In this document: positions 1-8,050 of the stretch, piece by piece | Position numbering within the stretch: the first letter of the stretch is position 1 | How the letters are laid out: each line of letters opens with the position of its first letter | Origin: Salinicoccus sesuvii | Lineage (GTDB): Bacteria; Bacillota; Bacilli; Staphylococcales; Salinicoccaceae | Assembly: GCF_042648145.1 (NCBI RefSeq) | Contig: NZ_JBHRWV010000001.1 | Coordinates: 186,001 to 250,000 of the forward strand | Length of the DNA stretch: 64,000 bases | Reading direction: 5' to 3' | Notes under the pieces: model-generated | What the model was told of the DNA's origin: nothing | Seen by the model: the letters and a program-made list of their open reading frames with translations, nothing else | Database searches by the model: none | Program-made: the position numbers and the translations under genes

Positions 1-1229
1 TGGCAGAGAAGGTCGGATTGCTGGATTATGCAATCCGTAAGACAATACTTAAGTCACCGCCATTCCTTTTGACGTACACGGTTGTATTCGTGGGTATTAT
101 GGGTAACCTAGCGTCCGATGCAGCGACTGTCATCATCCCGCCGCTCGGTGCACTTGTATTCTACAAGGTCGGTAGACATCCACTCGCCGGACTCGCAGCT
201 GGTTTCGCAGGGGCTGGTGCCGGATTTACCGCCAACCTGTTCATCGCTGGTACGGATGCTTTGCTCTCTGGTATTACGACAGAAGCCGTTGCGGTCGTTA
301 ACGACAGCATAGTCGTTACACCCGTTGATAACTGGTATTTCAACATCATTTCTGTATTCCTCTTGACTATTGTCGGTGGTCTTCTGACTTCAAAATTCGT
401 CGAGCCGAGACTTGGTAAGTACAAAGGAGATGCTGTCGAAGAAGAGGAAACAGAAGAGCTGCCAAACGCGAAAAAAGGATTCTTTACGGCTGTTATCGCA
501 GGACTGCTCTACTGGGCTATCATCATTACTGTAATCATGCTGCCAAACAGTCCACTCAGGAATGAAGAGGGAAGAATCATCCCGTCTCCATTCATCGATG
601 GCATTGTACCGATCATCCTGATCTTCTTTATCATCATCGGTCTGGCGTTCGGTATCGTTACCGGCAAGATCCGTTCCGGTAAAGATGTTACAGACCATAT
701 GACTGAAGCAATCAAAGATATGGCCGGCTACATTGTACTGGTATTCGCCATCGCGCAGTTCATCGCATATTTCAACTGGTCCAACTTAGGTACATGGATT
801 GCCGTCAATGGTGCTGAATTCCTGCAGAGTGTCAACTTCACAGGCATGCCGCTCATCATCGGTTATATTCTCTTCACCGGTGCAATGAACTTCCTGATCA
901 CTTCAGGTTCCGCCAAATGGGCGATCGAAGCACCGATATTCGTCCCGATGTTCATGCAGCTCGGTTATGATCCGGCCTTCACACAGGTCGCCTACCGTGT
1001 CGCAGATTCATCATTCAATATCGTAACACCACTGTTCCCATATATGGTCATCATCTTGGCATTCATGAAACGCTATGACAAGAACGCAAGTATCGGTACG
1101 TATATTTCACTGATGCTGCCGTATTCAATCGCATTCCTAGTGGCATGGATCTTGTTGATCCTGGTGTTCTACTATACAGGGCTACCATATGGTCCAGGTG
1201 TGTACACGTTCTTAGAAGATAGAGTATAA
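1..1229 (+). CDS. abgT: AbgT-family transporter (5' end outside window)
   Basis: Integral membrane transporter of the AbgT family, known for uptake of p-aminobenzoyl-glutamate and, in some members, sulfonamide efflux. The reading frame is open from base 3, so the gene starts upstream; 408 residues are visible of a usual ~510. Several long hydrophobic segments are present, and the family-typical stretch MGNLASDAATVIIPPLGA lies near the visible N-terminus, with a re-entrant-type region ITSGSAKWAIEAPIFVPMF further on. The following gene is an AbgA-like amidohydrolase 26 bases downstream with its own ribosome binding site. This matches the E. coli abg arrangement, where the transporter feeds the hydrolase. 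The family call is secure; the substrate is inferred from the neighbour. Confidence 0.9.
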   Translation, partial: AEKVGLLDYAIRKTILKSPPFLLTYTVVFVGIMGNLASDAATVIIPPLGALVFYKVGRHPLAGLAAGFAGAGAGFTANLFIAGTDALLSGITTEAVAVVNDSIVVTPVDNWYFNIISVFLLTIVGGLLTSKFVEPRLGKYKGDAVEEEETEELPNAKKGFFTAVIAGLLYWAIIITVIMLPNSPLRNEEGRIIPSPFIDGIVPIILIFFIIIGLAFGIVTGKIRSGKDVTDHMTEAIKDMAGYIVLVFAIAQFIAYFNWSNLGTWIAVNGAEFLQSVNFTGMPLIIGYILFTGAMNFLITSGSAKWAIEAPIFVPMFMQLGYDPAFTQVAYRVADSSFNIVTPLFPYMVIILAFMKRYDKNASIGTYISLMLPYSIAFLVAWILLILVFYYTGLPYGPGVYTFLEDRV

Positions 1230-1255
1230 AAATCACCTTTAAGGAGAGAAAAATA

Positions 1256-2527
1256 ATGACTCAGCTTGAAGAACAACTGATAGAATGGCGCAGGGATTTC
1301 CACCAGTACCCGGAACTCGGTTTCCTGGAGATGCGGACATCAACGATTGTTGCGGATATACTTGAGAATCTCGGTTTCGACATCGAGATCGGTAAAGCAG
1401 TCATGAATCCCGACTACTGCATGGGCAAACCAGATGAAGCAGAAACGAAAAAGCATTTGGAGTGGGCGAAGGAGAACGGTGCCATCGAAAAGTATCTCGG
1501 CTTCGTCTCTGGAGGCTACACCGGCATCGTTGCCACACTAGATACCGGTAAACCGGGTCCGACAGTGGCCTACCGTGTCGACATGGATGCACTGCCAATC
1601 TTTGAAGCGACTGGTGACGATCATGTACCTGTTGAAAAAGGATTCAGGTCGACGAATGAGAACATGCATGCATGTGGCCATGACGTGCACACGACGATTG
1701 GTCTCGGTCTGGCAACGAAACTGATGCAGAATAAAGATCAGCTTCAGGGCAAGATCAAAATTCTCTTCCAGCCGGCTGAAGAAGGGACACGTGGCGCACG
1801 TTCCATGGTAGAAGGTGGTGCGGTCGAAGGCATTGACTACCTGATCGCCTCACATATCGGTACAGGAGTTGCCCAGGATCACTTCGTTGCAGCGAATAAT
1901 GGCTTCCTTGCCACATCCAAGATGGATGTCACTTTCAAAGGTCTCTCGTCTCATGCAGGCGGCAGACCAGAAGAGGGGAAGAATGCCATGTTGGCAGCAG
2001 CCAACGCTGCCATCAATCTCAATGCCATCCCACGCCACTCAGGTGGTGCGACGCGCATCAACGTTGGTGAACTGCATGCCGGCAGCGGCAGGAACGTCAT
2101 CGCGGATCACGCCACAATGAAGATTGAAACTCGTGGTGAGACATCTGATATCAACGATTACGTGAGAGCGCAAGCTGAAGCAGTGATCGAGGGTGCAGCG
2201 AAGATGTACGGTGCCACATACCACATTGAACTCGTTGGTGAAGCGGAAAGTGTCAGCTGTTCCATGGAAGTCGCTGAAGTCTTAAAAGGCATTGCTGAAG
2301 AGACAGGGCTGACAAGTGAGCTGAGAAGCGATGCCGCTGCAGGGTCGGAAGATGCCACCTTCCTAATCAATGCGGTCCAAAAGCAAGGGGGTCAAGCGAC
2401 GTACTGTGTATTCGGTACGGATCTCGCGGCTGGGCACCACAATGAGAAATTCGACATCAATGAATCTAGCATGATGCCAGCAGTGGAGACGTTGTTCGCT
2501 TCTGCAAAGAAATTGAGTAACCAATAA
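1256..2527 (+). CDS. abgA: M20 amidohydrolase, AbgA-like aminobenzoyl-glutamate hydrolase subunit
   Basis: Cytoplasmic zinc-dependent amidohydrolase of peptidase family M20, 423 residues, close to the length of E. coli AbgA (about 436). Seen: RVDMDAL near residue 110, the metal-binding ACGHDVH with Cys140 and His142, the PAEEGTRGAR motif with the catalytic Glu pair, and a C-terminal AAGHHNEKFD. The insertion after the first fifty residues (MGKPDEA...) is also typical of AbgA. The start is set by TTAAGGAGAG eight bases upstream. It is co-directional with the AbgT-type transporter, suggesting a two-gene operon that imports and cleaves p-aminobenzoyl-glutamate or a related N-acyl amino acid. No AbgB partner is visible, so it may act alone or with a distant subunit. 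Confidence 0.88.
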   Translation: MTQLEEQLIEWRRDFHQYPELGFLEMRTSTIVADILENLGFDIEIGKAVMNPDYCMGKPDEAETKKHLEWAKENGAIEKYLGFVSGGYTGIVATLDTGKPGPTVAYRVDMDALPIFEATGDDHVPVEKGFRSTNENMHACGHDVHTTIGLGLATKLMQNKDQLQGKIKILFQPAEEGTRGARSMVEGGAVEGIDYLIASHIGTGVAQDHFVAANNGFLATSKMDVTFKGLSSHAGGRPEEGKNAMLAAANAAINLNAIPRHSGGATRINVGELHAGSGRNVIADHATMKIETRGETSDINDYVRAQAEAVIEGAAKMYGATYHIELVGEAESVSCSMEVAEVLKGIAEETGLTSELRSDAAAGSEDATFLINAVQKQGGQATYCVFGTDLAAGHHNEKFDINESSMMPAVETLFASAKKLSNQ

Positions 2528-2534
2528 TAAAGTA

Positions 2535-2566
2535 AGCAGCTGAGGATATATCCTCGGCTGCTTTTT
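2535..2566 (+). terminator. Rho-independent terminator of the abg-like operon
   Basis: Twelve-base stem AGCAGCTGAGGA pairing with TCCTCGGCTGCT (one G-U pair), a TATA loop, then CTTTTTC. It sits seven bases after the amidohydrolase stop codon. Confidence 0.9.
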
Positions 2567-2620
2567 CGTATATGGAGATTAAGTATTCAGCGAGAGAAGC
2601 AATCTCACAAGGGGTGACTT

Positions 2621-3523
2621 CTATCTTTTATTCTTATTCATCCTCAAGGAGCTGAAGCAGTGATCCGGGTTTTCCCACTCGAGGTACGCTTGTGATTTGA
2701 TGAAGGAGGCTTTGAAGAACTGGACAATCTTTTCCTTATCATCTTCGTGGCGGTCATATTTCATTTCATACAGGTACTCTGCCATATCCGCTTCGAAGTA
2801 GCTACCCGCAGGGAAACTGTTATCAACTTCAAGTACGGTGTCGGAAACAAAAGGATAGGGCAGGACAAAGAATGTCGGATCCTTGTACTTGTCATCGCCA
2901 AGCCAGAAGCCGAACTCAATCATGTGTTCATCGAACGCAGCACGTTCAATGATTTTTGAATCGTCTGCGAAAGGTTCGGACTGATCATAGATTGCGATGC
3001 AGGAGACATCGAAAGTTCCCCAGAACAGCCCCGGCAATACTTTTCGTATTCTGAGTGGTGCAAGGAACATTGATTCCGCATCGCTGGCATACTGAAACCA
3101 CTTCAGTATTTTCCGGGAAATCTTCGGATTGTAGTGATGGTGTGCTTCGTCATTTTCAAAAGGTGTCGTCGTCTTCATCTCCTGTGGTGTCGTATAGATG
3201 GAGATTTCTAGTCCAAGCGCGGAGCATGCTGTCATGATTTCCTCATAGTATGAGCGTATGGTTTTGCCGTCGGCAAGATCGATGGTTCTGTCGCCCGTGG
3301 CCGTCTCGACGATGATTCGGTTGTGGACCAGGTCCACTTCAATATCGAAAATTTCCTCATCTTGCTTCAGTAATCCAGTTGTAAATCCGCGCGGTGTAAT
3401 ATCCAGAACAACGTGCGCCCACTGAGGCTGCTGATGCGCATACTCAAGTTTGATTTTACCGATTATCTGAGAAACCAGCTGCAATGTTGTAATTTCATCT
3501 ACATTTTCCTGATAAAAACTCAT
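2621..3523 (-). CDS. DUF5996 family protein
   Basis: About 300 residues, no signal peptide or membrane segment. The N-terminal half has the family pattern: LQLVSQIIGKIKL, then WAHVVLDITPRGFTTG, then FDIEVDLVHNRIIVET, which I recognise as DUF5996. Its biochemical role is unknown. The C-terminal half is rich in aromatic and acidic residues and contains FWGTFDVS and GFWLGDDKY, also typical. The start at 3523 is chosen because GAGGTG lies six bases ahead; in-frame GTG and ATG codons lie up to 9 bases further out. It stands alone, convergent with the abg-like operon and divergent from the PTS pair. There are no clues to function from the neighbours. Confidence 0.75.
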   Translation of the reverse strand: MSFYQENVDEITTLQLVSQIIGKIKLEYAHQQPQWAHVVLDITPRGFTTGLLKQDEEIFDIEVDLVHNRIIVETATGDRTIDLADGKTIRSYYEEIMTACSALGLEISIYTTPQEMKTTTPFENDEAHHHYNPKISRKILKWFQYASDAESMFLAPLRIRKVLPGLFWGTFDVSCIAIYDQSEPFADDSKIIERAAFDEHMIEFGFWLGDDKYKDPTFFVLPYPFVSDTVLEVDNSFPAGSYFEADMAEYLYEMKYDRHEDDKEKIVQFFKASFIKSQAYLEWENPDHCFSSLRMNKNKR

Positions 3524-3705
3524 ATACATCACCTCAAGACTATTATACCTTCCAGTGAAAAACTATAATATTAAATATATTAAAGTTAAAGGATTTGTAG
3601 GAATGTATAGTTGGCATTACTTAACAATAAATCCTATATATTATATAATAACTATGCTACTGAAGTTAGAAAAAGCGTTTGTGTAATCATACTTTATATA
3701 AGGGA

Positions 3706-3719
3706 TTATCAAATGATAA
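3706..3719. promoter_or_regulatory. Perfect short palindrome upstream of the PTS pair
   Basis: TTATCA-AA-TGATAA has perfect 6-base arms and lies 42 bases ahead of the IIB start codon. The 238 bases between 3524 and 3761 are very AT-rich, with several TATAAT-like blocks near 3640-3655. The palindrome is a plausible operator, but nothing shows which regulator would bind it. The phrase AATATATTAAAG near 3572 also occurs at about 5650 in front of iolA. Confidence 0.35.
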
Positions 3720-3761
3720 ATTAGAGATTCATAAAAATGTAAAAATATTGGAGGGTCAAAT

Positions 3762-4064
3762 ATGAAAAATATCATGGTTATATGCGAAACAGGGATTACA
3801 ACAAGTCTTCTAGTTACCAAATTGAAAGAACTTGCTGATAAAGAAGAGACAAGCATGCAAATCAACTCCAAAGGCACAGAAGAAGGATTGGAGTATGTAA
3901 AGGAAAATAGCGTTGACGTTGTTCTTCTAGGACCACAAATTCATCACAAAACAGAAGAGTACCAAGCATCCACTGACGCAGAAGTATTGAAGATTTCTGT
4001 AAATGATTACAATAATATGAATGCCTACAGTATCTTTGAGCAACTGAAAGATGCCAGCTCTTAG
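3762..4064 (+). CDS. PTS lactose/cellobiose-type EIIB component
   Basis: Small cytoplasmic phosphocarrier of the sugar phosphotransferase system, 100 residues, the normal length for a free-standing IIB of the lactose/cellobiose family. The N-terminus MKNIMVICETGITTSLLV carries the phospho-acceptor Cys9 in the family P-loop (C-x2-G-x-TT), although the family usually has small residues (Ser/Ala) around this Cys. TTGGAGGG lies seven bases ahead of the start. It overlaps the IIA gene by one base. No IIC membrane component lies nearby, so the sugar cannot be told. The pair may serve a distant permease or act in regulation. Confidence 0.85.
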   Translation: MKNIMVICETGITTSLLVTKLKELADKEETSMQINSKGTEEGLEYVKENSVDVVLLGPQIHHKTEEYQASTDAEVLKISVNDYNNMNAYSIFEQLKDASS

Positions 4065-4369
4065 TGAATGATAATATAAAAGTTTTTATGCCTTTGATTA
4101 TGGATGCATCGCAATCCAGAACTTTGGCCTATGAGGCATTACAGAACGCAAAATCAGGAGACCGAGAAGCTTACAATGAAAAAATGAGCCTGTCGAGAAA
4201 ATACCTGATAGACGCACATAAAAAGCAGACTTCTATTTTGAATATTGATGCAGCTGGATCTCCAACTGAAATGGATGTATTTTTGGTACATGCTATGGAT
4301 CATGTTACTAACGCACAGCTTATACACGATATAGTCAAGGAATTGGCTGAACTTCATATGAATAAATAA
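4064..4369 (+). CDS. PTS lactose/cellobiose-type EIIA component
   Basis: All-helical phosphocarrier, 101 residues. The pattern FLVHAMDHV near residue 76 matches the family active site HAQDH: His76 would be the phosphorylated residue and Asp79 the metal ligand at the trimer axis. The GTG start overlaps the last base of the IIB stop codon (TAGTG), so the two are probably translationally coupled. It is followed directly by a strong bidirectional terminator, so the transcription unit is only IIB-IIA. The divergent-convergent placement beside iolR suggests, but does not prove, a link to polyol use. Confidence 0.85.
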   Translation: MNDNIKVFMPLIMDASQSRTLAYEALQNAKSGDREAYNEKMSLSRKYLIDAHKKQTSILNIDAAGSPTEMDVFLVHAMDHVTNAQLIHDIVKELAELHMNK

Positions 4370-4398
4370 AGCTACGCTCAGTGAGCGTAGCTTTATTT
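4364..4398. terminator. Bidirectional terminator between PTS pair and tautomerase
   Basis: Near-perfect inverted repeat: AAATAAAGCTACGCTCA, one base, TGAGCGTAGCTTTATTT. T-rich on the 3' side in both directions, so it can end both the PTS transcript and the convergent iolR-tautomerase transcript. Confidence 0.9.
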
Positions 4399-4786
4399 AT
4401 AGGTCGCCAGTCAAAAATTGTGCTTTTCCTTCCCCGAAACTCCAGTCTTCGTCGTCGTTTGGAGAAATGGAGAACATTAAATCTGTCGACTTTATTCCAC
4501 AGTGCGTTTCTAAAACTTCTGCGGTATTAGCATAGAATGCTTCAATTTGTTCTTTTGTACGTTTCCTCGAAATGACGTGAATCAATAGGAAATTCTCTGT
4601 CCTATCATAACCGAGCCCAGTGTCCTCCATGACCATCGTATAGCTCTTATGTTCGTGGACCAGTTGATAGCGATCTCTATAAGGGACTCCAAATGACTCA
4701 ACCATTGCTTCATGTGTCACGTCTAATATCTGTTTGATTTCTTCCTCAGTACGTCCTTCATACATATGAAATTTAAGTAACGGCAT
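4397..4786 (-). CDS. Tautomerase family protein (4-oxalocrotonate tautomerase-like)
   Basis: 129 residues beginning Met-Pro-Leu-Leu-Lys. After Met removal Pro1 would be the catalytic base, the hallmark of the tautomerase superfamily. The text EGRTEEEIKQILDVTHEAMVE is the usual helix after the first strand, and length and sequence fit the long, fused-dimer-like tautomerase_2 group. AGGAGATATC precedes the ATG. It starts 14 bases after the iolR stop on the same strand, so the two form an operon. A tautomerase could act on the keto/enol intermediates of inositol breakdown (for example the diketone made by IolE), but this is inference from position only. Confidence 0.8.
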   Translation of the reverse strand: MPLLKFHMYEGRTEEEIKQILDVTHEAMVESFGVPYRDRYQLVHEHKSYTMVMEDTGLGYDRTENFLLIHVISRKRTKEQIEAFYANTAEVLETHCGIKSTDLMFSISPNDDEDWSFGEGKAQFLTGDL

Positions 4787-4800
4787 ATGATATCTCCTAA

Positions 4801-5556
4801 CTATAGAGTAATGACTTTTGTCTTGGATTTCTCCAACTGTGTCCTGTAATCCTGTTTGATACTGTCGTCCGTAACGATTGTTTTTATACTTTCTAGATTG
4901 CAGTAGGTGTAGAGGGAAGTTTTGCCGAATTTTGAAGCATCGACGAGTAAGTAAACCTCATCAGCTCGCTTGCATACTACACTTTTGGTTTTATTCTCCA
5001 ATATGTCGGTATTCGATGCACCGTTTGTAATGGAGAAAGCAGTAGCAGACATAAATGCCTTATTAATATTGAATTTATGGATTGTGTGATTTTCTGAGAT
5101 GCCTGTGAAGGATTTGGTTGACCGTTTATATGTGTCTCCCACAATCAGTAGTGCGACATTTGGAAAAGCGACTGCTTTGTTGATGACTTCTAAACTATTT
5201 GTGATCAAAGTGAAAGAGAGGTTCCTGTCTACGTCGTCCAGCACATAGTGTGTGGTTGTTCCAGAATCAATGAATACAATATCATTTGCTTCTATATAAC
5301 GTGAACAGTATACGCCGATCCTTCTTTTTTCATCCAGGTGGCTGATGTTTCTATCTTCATAGGCTGTAGTTTCACCATCCTTGTTGTAGACAACACCACC
5401 ATAGACTTTTCTCACGGTCTCCATCTTAACCAACTCATTGACATCTCTTCTGATCGTATTGAGAGACACATTGAAGTGCTCTTTCAACTCTTCTAGAGAG
5501 GCCTCTTTTTTTTCCTTAATAAAATCTTCTATCTGATTAATTCTTTTAACTTTCAT
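4801..5556 (-). CDS. iolR: DeoR/GlpR-family repressor, probable IolR
   Basis: 251-residue transcription regulator. The N-terminal winged helix contains SLEELKEHFNVSLNTIRRDV, the DeoR-type helix-turn-helix. The C-terminal DeoRC sugar-phosphate sensor domain has IDSGTTTHYVLD and LITNSLEVINKA. It is transcribed away from iolA, as in Bacillus, where IolR is released by the intermediate 2-deoxy-5-keto-D-gluconate 6-phosphate. Tandem 11-mers fitting the published Bacillus IolR box lie between the two genes. The ATG at 5556 is chosen over an upstream GTG because AAGGTG is eight bases ahead of it. Function follows from family and position. Confidence 0.85.
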   Translation of the reverse strand: MKVKRINQIEDFIKEKKEASLEELKEHFNVSLNTIRRDVNELVKMETVRKVYGGVVYNKDGETTAYEDRNISHLDEKRRIGVYCSRYIEANDIVFIDSGTTTHYVLDDVDRNLSFTLITNSLEVINKAVAFPNVALLIVGDTYKRSTKSFTGISENHTIHKFNINKAFMSATAFSITNGASNTDILENKTKSVVCKRADEVYLLVDASKFGKTSLYTYCNLESIKTIVTDDSIKQDYRTQLEKSKTKVITL

Positions 5557-5631
5557 CACACATCACCTTTTCCAACTATCTGACTATATATTAACATATT
5601 TTCTCTTAAACATACTCAAAAATATATAAAA

Positions 5632-5653
5632 TAATCAAAAGTTAATCAAAATA
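5632..5653. promoter_or_regulatory. Tandem IolR-box-like 11-mers
   Basis: TAATCAAAAGT and TAATCAAAATA repeat head to tail with an 11-base period, about one helical turn. The first fits the Bacillus IolR consensus WRAYCAADARD as I recall it; the second differs at one position. They lie just upstream of the iolA -35 box in the iolR-iolA divergent region. Binding by the adjacent regulator is inferred. Confidence 0.6.
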
Positions 5654-5663
5654 TATTAAAGAC

Positions 5664-5692
5664 TTGACTATTTATTTTTTGAATTGTAAGAT
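5664..5692 (+). promoter_or_regulatory. Sigma-A promoter of the iol operon
   Basis: TTGACT (-35) and TAAGAT (-10) separated by 17 bases, giving a predicted start near 5699 and a leader of roughly 55 bases before iolA. Confidence 0.65.
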
Positions 5693-5725
5693 TATAACCA
5701 TAAAGCGATAAACAATTACTTAAAT

Positions 5726-5740
5726 ATGTAAGCGATTACT
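5726..5740 (+). promoter_or_regulatory. cre-like site (CcpA) in the iol leader
   Basis: ATGTAAGCGATTACT fits the Bacillota cre consensus WTGNAARCGNWWNCA at 14 of 15 positions. It lies inside the predicted leader, just upstream of the AGGAGG ribosome binding site of iolA, where CcpA would act as a roadblock. Carbon catabolite repression of iol is established in Bacillus; here it is inferred. Confidence 0.5.
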
Positions 5741-5754
5741 TAGGAGGAAAAAAC

Positions 5755-7227
5755 ATGGCAGAAGTTAAAGTACTTAAGAACTATATCAATGGTGAATGGG
5801 TGGAGAGCGAAAGCAAAGATCTGATGGAAGTAATCAATCCAGCAACCAAAGAAGTTTTATCCAAAGTACCGCAATCAACGAAAGATGAATTAAATCACGC
5901 AGCTCAGGTTGCTCAAGATGCTTTCGGTGACTGGAGTAATACTGCAGTCCCTAAACGTGCACGTATCTTGTTTAAGTATCAACAGCTCCTGATGGAGAAC
6001 AAAGAAGAATTGGCAGAAATTATCACTAAGGAAAATGGAAAAAGTCTGGGTGAAGCACTGGGCGAAGTACAGCGAGGAATAGAAAACGTTGAATTTGCAG
6101 CAGGCGCTCCTTCCTTGATGATGGGAGATTCACTTTCTGCGATTGCGACTGATGTCGAAGGGACCAGCTATCTATATCCGGTCGGTGTGGTCGGGGGGAT
6201 CACGCCATTTAACTTCCCAATGATGGTGCCATGTTGGATGTTCCCAATGGCCCTGGCGATGGGAAATACATTTGTTATGAAACCATCTGAGAAGACACCA
6301 CTTCTAGTTGAAAAACTTGTGGAATACTTGGAAGAAGCAGGATTGCCTAAAGGTGTCTTCAACGTTGTGAATGGAGCTCATGATGTCGTTAACGGCATTT
6401 TAGAAAATGAACATATCAAAGCCATTTCATTCGTCGGTTCAAAGCCGGTCGGAGAATACGTTTATAAAAAAGGAACAGATAATCTGAAGCGTGTCCAAGC
6501 ACTGACAGGAGCGAAGAATCATACAATCGTACTAGATGATGCCAACTTAGATCAAGCTGTAAAAGATGTCATCAGTGCTGCTTTCGGTTCTGCTGGTGAA
6601 CGTTGTATGGCTGCAGCTGTCATCACAGTGCAGGAAGGAATATACGATGCATTTGTCAGTGCGCTGAAGAAAGAAGCGGAAAATCTCAAGATGGGCAATG
6701 GTCTTGAAGATGGGGTATTCCTGGGCCCTGTCATTCGAGAAGATAGCAAAGAACGGACAATCAAATATATCGAAGAAGGCGTCAATGAAGGTGCAGAATT
6801 GATTCTTGATGGCCGAGAAAGAGCATCCGATGAGGGCTATTTTGTCGGACCAAGCATCTTTGAAGGAGTAACAACGGATATGAAGATCTGGAAAGATGAA
6901 ATTTTCGCGCCGGTACTCTCCATTATAAAAGTGAAGAACCTCAAAGAAGGTATCGCAATTGCAAACCAATCAGAATTCGCCAACGGCGCGTGCCTGTTTA
7001 CAGATAGCGCGACAAGCATCCGCTACTTCAGAGAGAATGTCGATGCTGGAATGCTTGGAATAAACCTTGGAGTACCTGCACCGATGGCCATCTTCCCGTT
7101 CTCCGGCTGGAAAAACTCTTTCTTCGGTAGCCTGCATGCGAACGGTAAAGATGGCATCAATTTCTATACAAGAAGAAAAGTAGTAACAGCAAGATACGTA
7201 TCTCCAGATTTTTCTAAGGAGGATTAG
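5755..7227 (+). CDS. iolA: Methylmalonate/malonate-semialdehyde dehydrogenase (acylating)
   Basis: Last enzyme of the inositol route: oxidises malonic semialdehyde with NAD and CoA to acetyl-CoA and CO2. 490 residues, aldehyde dehydrogenase superfamily of the MmsA type. Seen: NAD-binding GITPFNFPMMVPCWM and MKPSEKTPLL, and the catalytic loop FGSAGERCMAA with Cys284. The CoA-acylating subgroup lacks the catalytic Glu of ordinary aldehyde dehydrogenases: the usual ELGGK-type motif reads LTGAKNH here. TTAGGAGG lies nine bases upstream of the ATG. It is the first gene of the operon, with iolB starting 2 bases after its stop. Confidence 0.96.
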   Translation: MAEVKVLKNYINGEWVESESKDLMEVINPATKEVLSKVPQSTKDELNHAAQVAQDAFGDWSNTAVPKRARILFKYQQLLMENKEELAEIITKENGKSLGEALGEVQRGIENVEFAAGAPSLMMGDSLSAIATDVEGTSYLYPVGVVGGITPFNFPMMVPCWMFPMALAMGNTFVMKPSEKTPLLVEKLVEYLEEAGLPKGVFNVVNGAHDVVNGILENEHIKAISFVGSKPVGEYVYKKGTDNLKRVQALTGAKNHTIVLDDANLDQAVKDVISAAFGSAGERCMAAAVITVQEGIYDAFVSALKKEAENLKMGNGLEDGVFLGPVIREDSKERTIKYIEEGVNEGAELILDGRERASDEGYFVGPSIFEGVTTDMKIWKDEIFAPVLSIIKVKNLKEGIAIANQSEFANGACLFTDSATSIRYFRENVDAGMLGINLGVPAPMAIFPFSGWKNSFFGSLHANGKDGINFYTRRKVVTARYVSPDFSKED

Positions 7228-7229
7228 GA

Positions 7230-8048
7230 ATGTCTCAACTGCTATACAAAAGGAAAGAACTGAAGTTATCCGAAGGGGTGACTTTAGTTCAGGACTTGAA
7301 TAAATCGAATACTGATCTTCAGTACGTGCAATTCAAAGTAATTGAAATGGCACCTGGTGCAGTGTATGAAGAAACGTTGGAAGATAGCGAGCTGTGTGCT
7401 GTAGTACTTACAGGGAAAGTGGATGTCACGGTGGGTCAGGAGGCTTTCAAAGGACTTGGGACCAGAGAATCCGTGTTTGAGAAGATTCCAACGGATAGCG
7501 TTTATGTGCCTTCTAGGAAAACAGTTCAGGTTTCCGCCAATACAGATGCAAAAATTGCTCTATGCTACTCGAATTCGACCAAGGTGCTTGAAACGAAAGT
7601 CATTTACGCTGATGACAACAGCGTAGAACATCGCGGGAAGTACTCCAACCAGAGACAAGTACACAATATCCTCCCTGATTTCGTCGAAACTGCAGAAAAT
7701 CTTCTAGTGGTAGAGGTCTATACGAATCAAGGGAATTTTTCGAGCTACCCGCCACATAAGCACGACCAAGATGATTTACCGAATGAATCTCTACTTGAGG
7801 AAACGTACTATCATGAAATCGATCCGGGCCAGGGCTTTGTATTCCAAAGAGTTTATACGGATGATAGAACACTTGATGAAACGATGGCAGTGGAGAACCA
7901 AGACTGTGTATCTGTGCCAAAAGGCTACCATCCAGTAGGTGTACCAGATGGCTATGATTTGTATTATCTGAATGTCATGGCGGGACCGACACGAAAATGG
8001 GTGTTTCATAATGACAAAGATCACGAGTGGATCTTGGAGAGGGATTGA
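7230..8048 (+). CDS. iolB: 5-deoxy-glucuronate isomerase
   Basis: Converts 5-deoxy-D-glucuronate to 2-deoxy-5-keto-D-gluconate (DKG). 272 residues, KduI/IolB bicupin family. The metal-binding motif SYPPHKHD has His176 and His178, and ETYYHEIDPGQGFVFQRVY follows, as expected for the C-terminal cupin. AAGGAGG of the ribosome binding site lies inside the end of iolA. The gene ends three bases before the iolC ATG, so the genes are tightly coupled. Confidence 0.95.
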   Translation: MSQLLYKRKELKLSEGVTLVQDLNKSNTDLQYVQFKVIEMAPGAVYEETLEDSELCAVVLTGKVDVTVGQEAFKGLGTRESVFEKIPTDSVYVPSRKTVQVSANTDAKIALCYSNSTKVLETKVIYADDNSVEHRGKYSNQRQVHNILPDFVETAENLLVVEVYTNQGNFSSYPPHKHDQDDLPNESLLEETYYHEIDPGQGFVFQRVYTDDRTLDETMAVENQDCVSVPKGYHPVGVPDGYDLYYLNVMAGPTRKWVFHNDKDHEWILERD

Positions 8049-8050
8049 CA

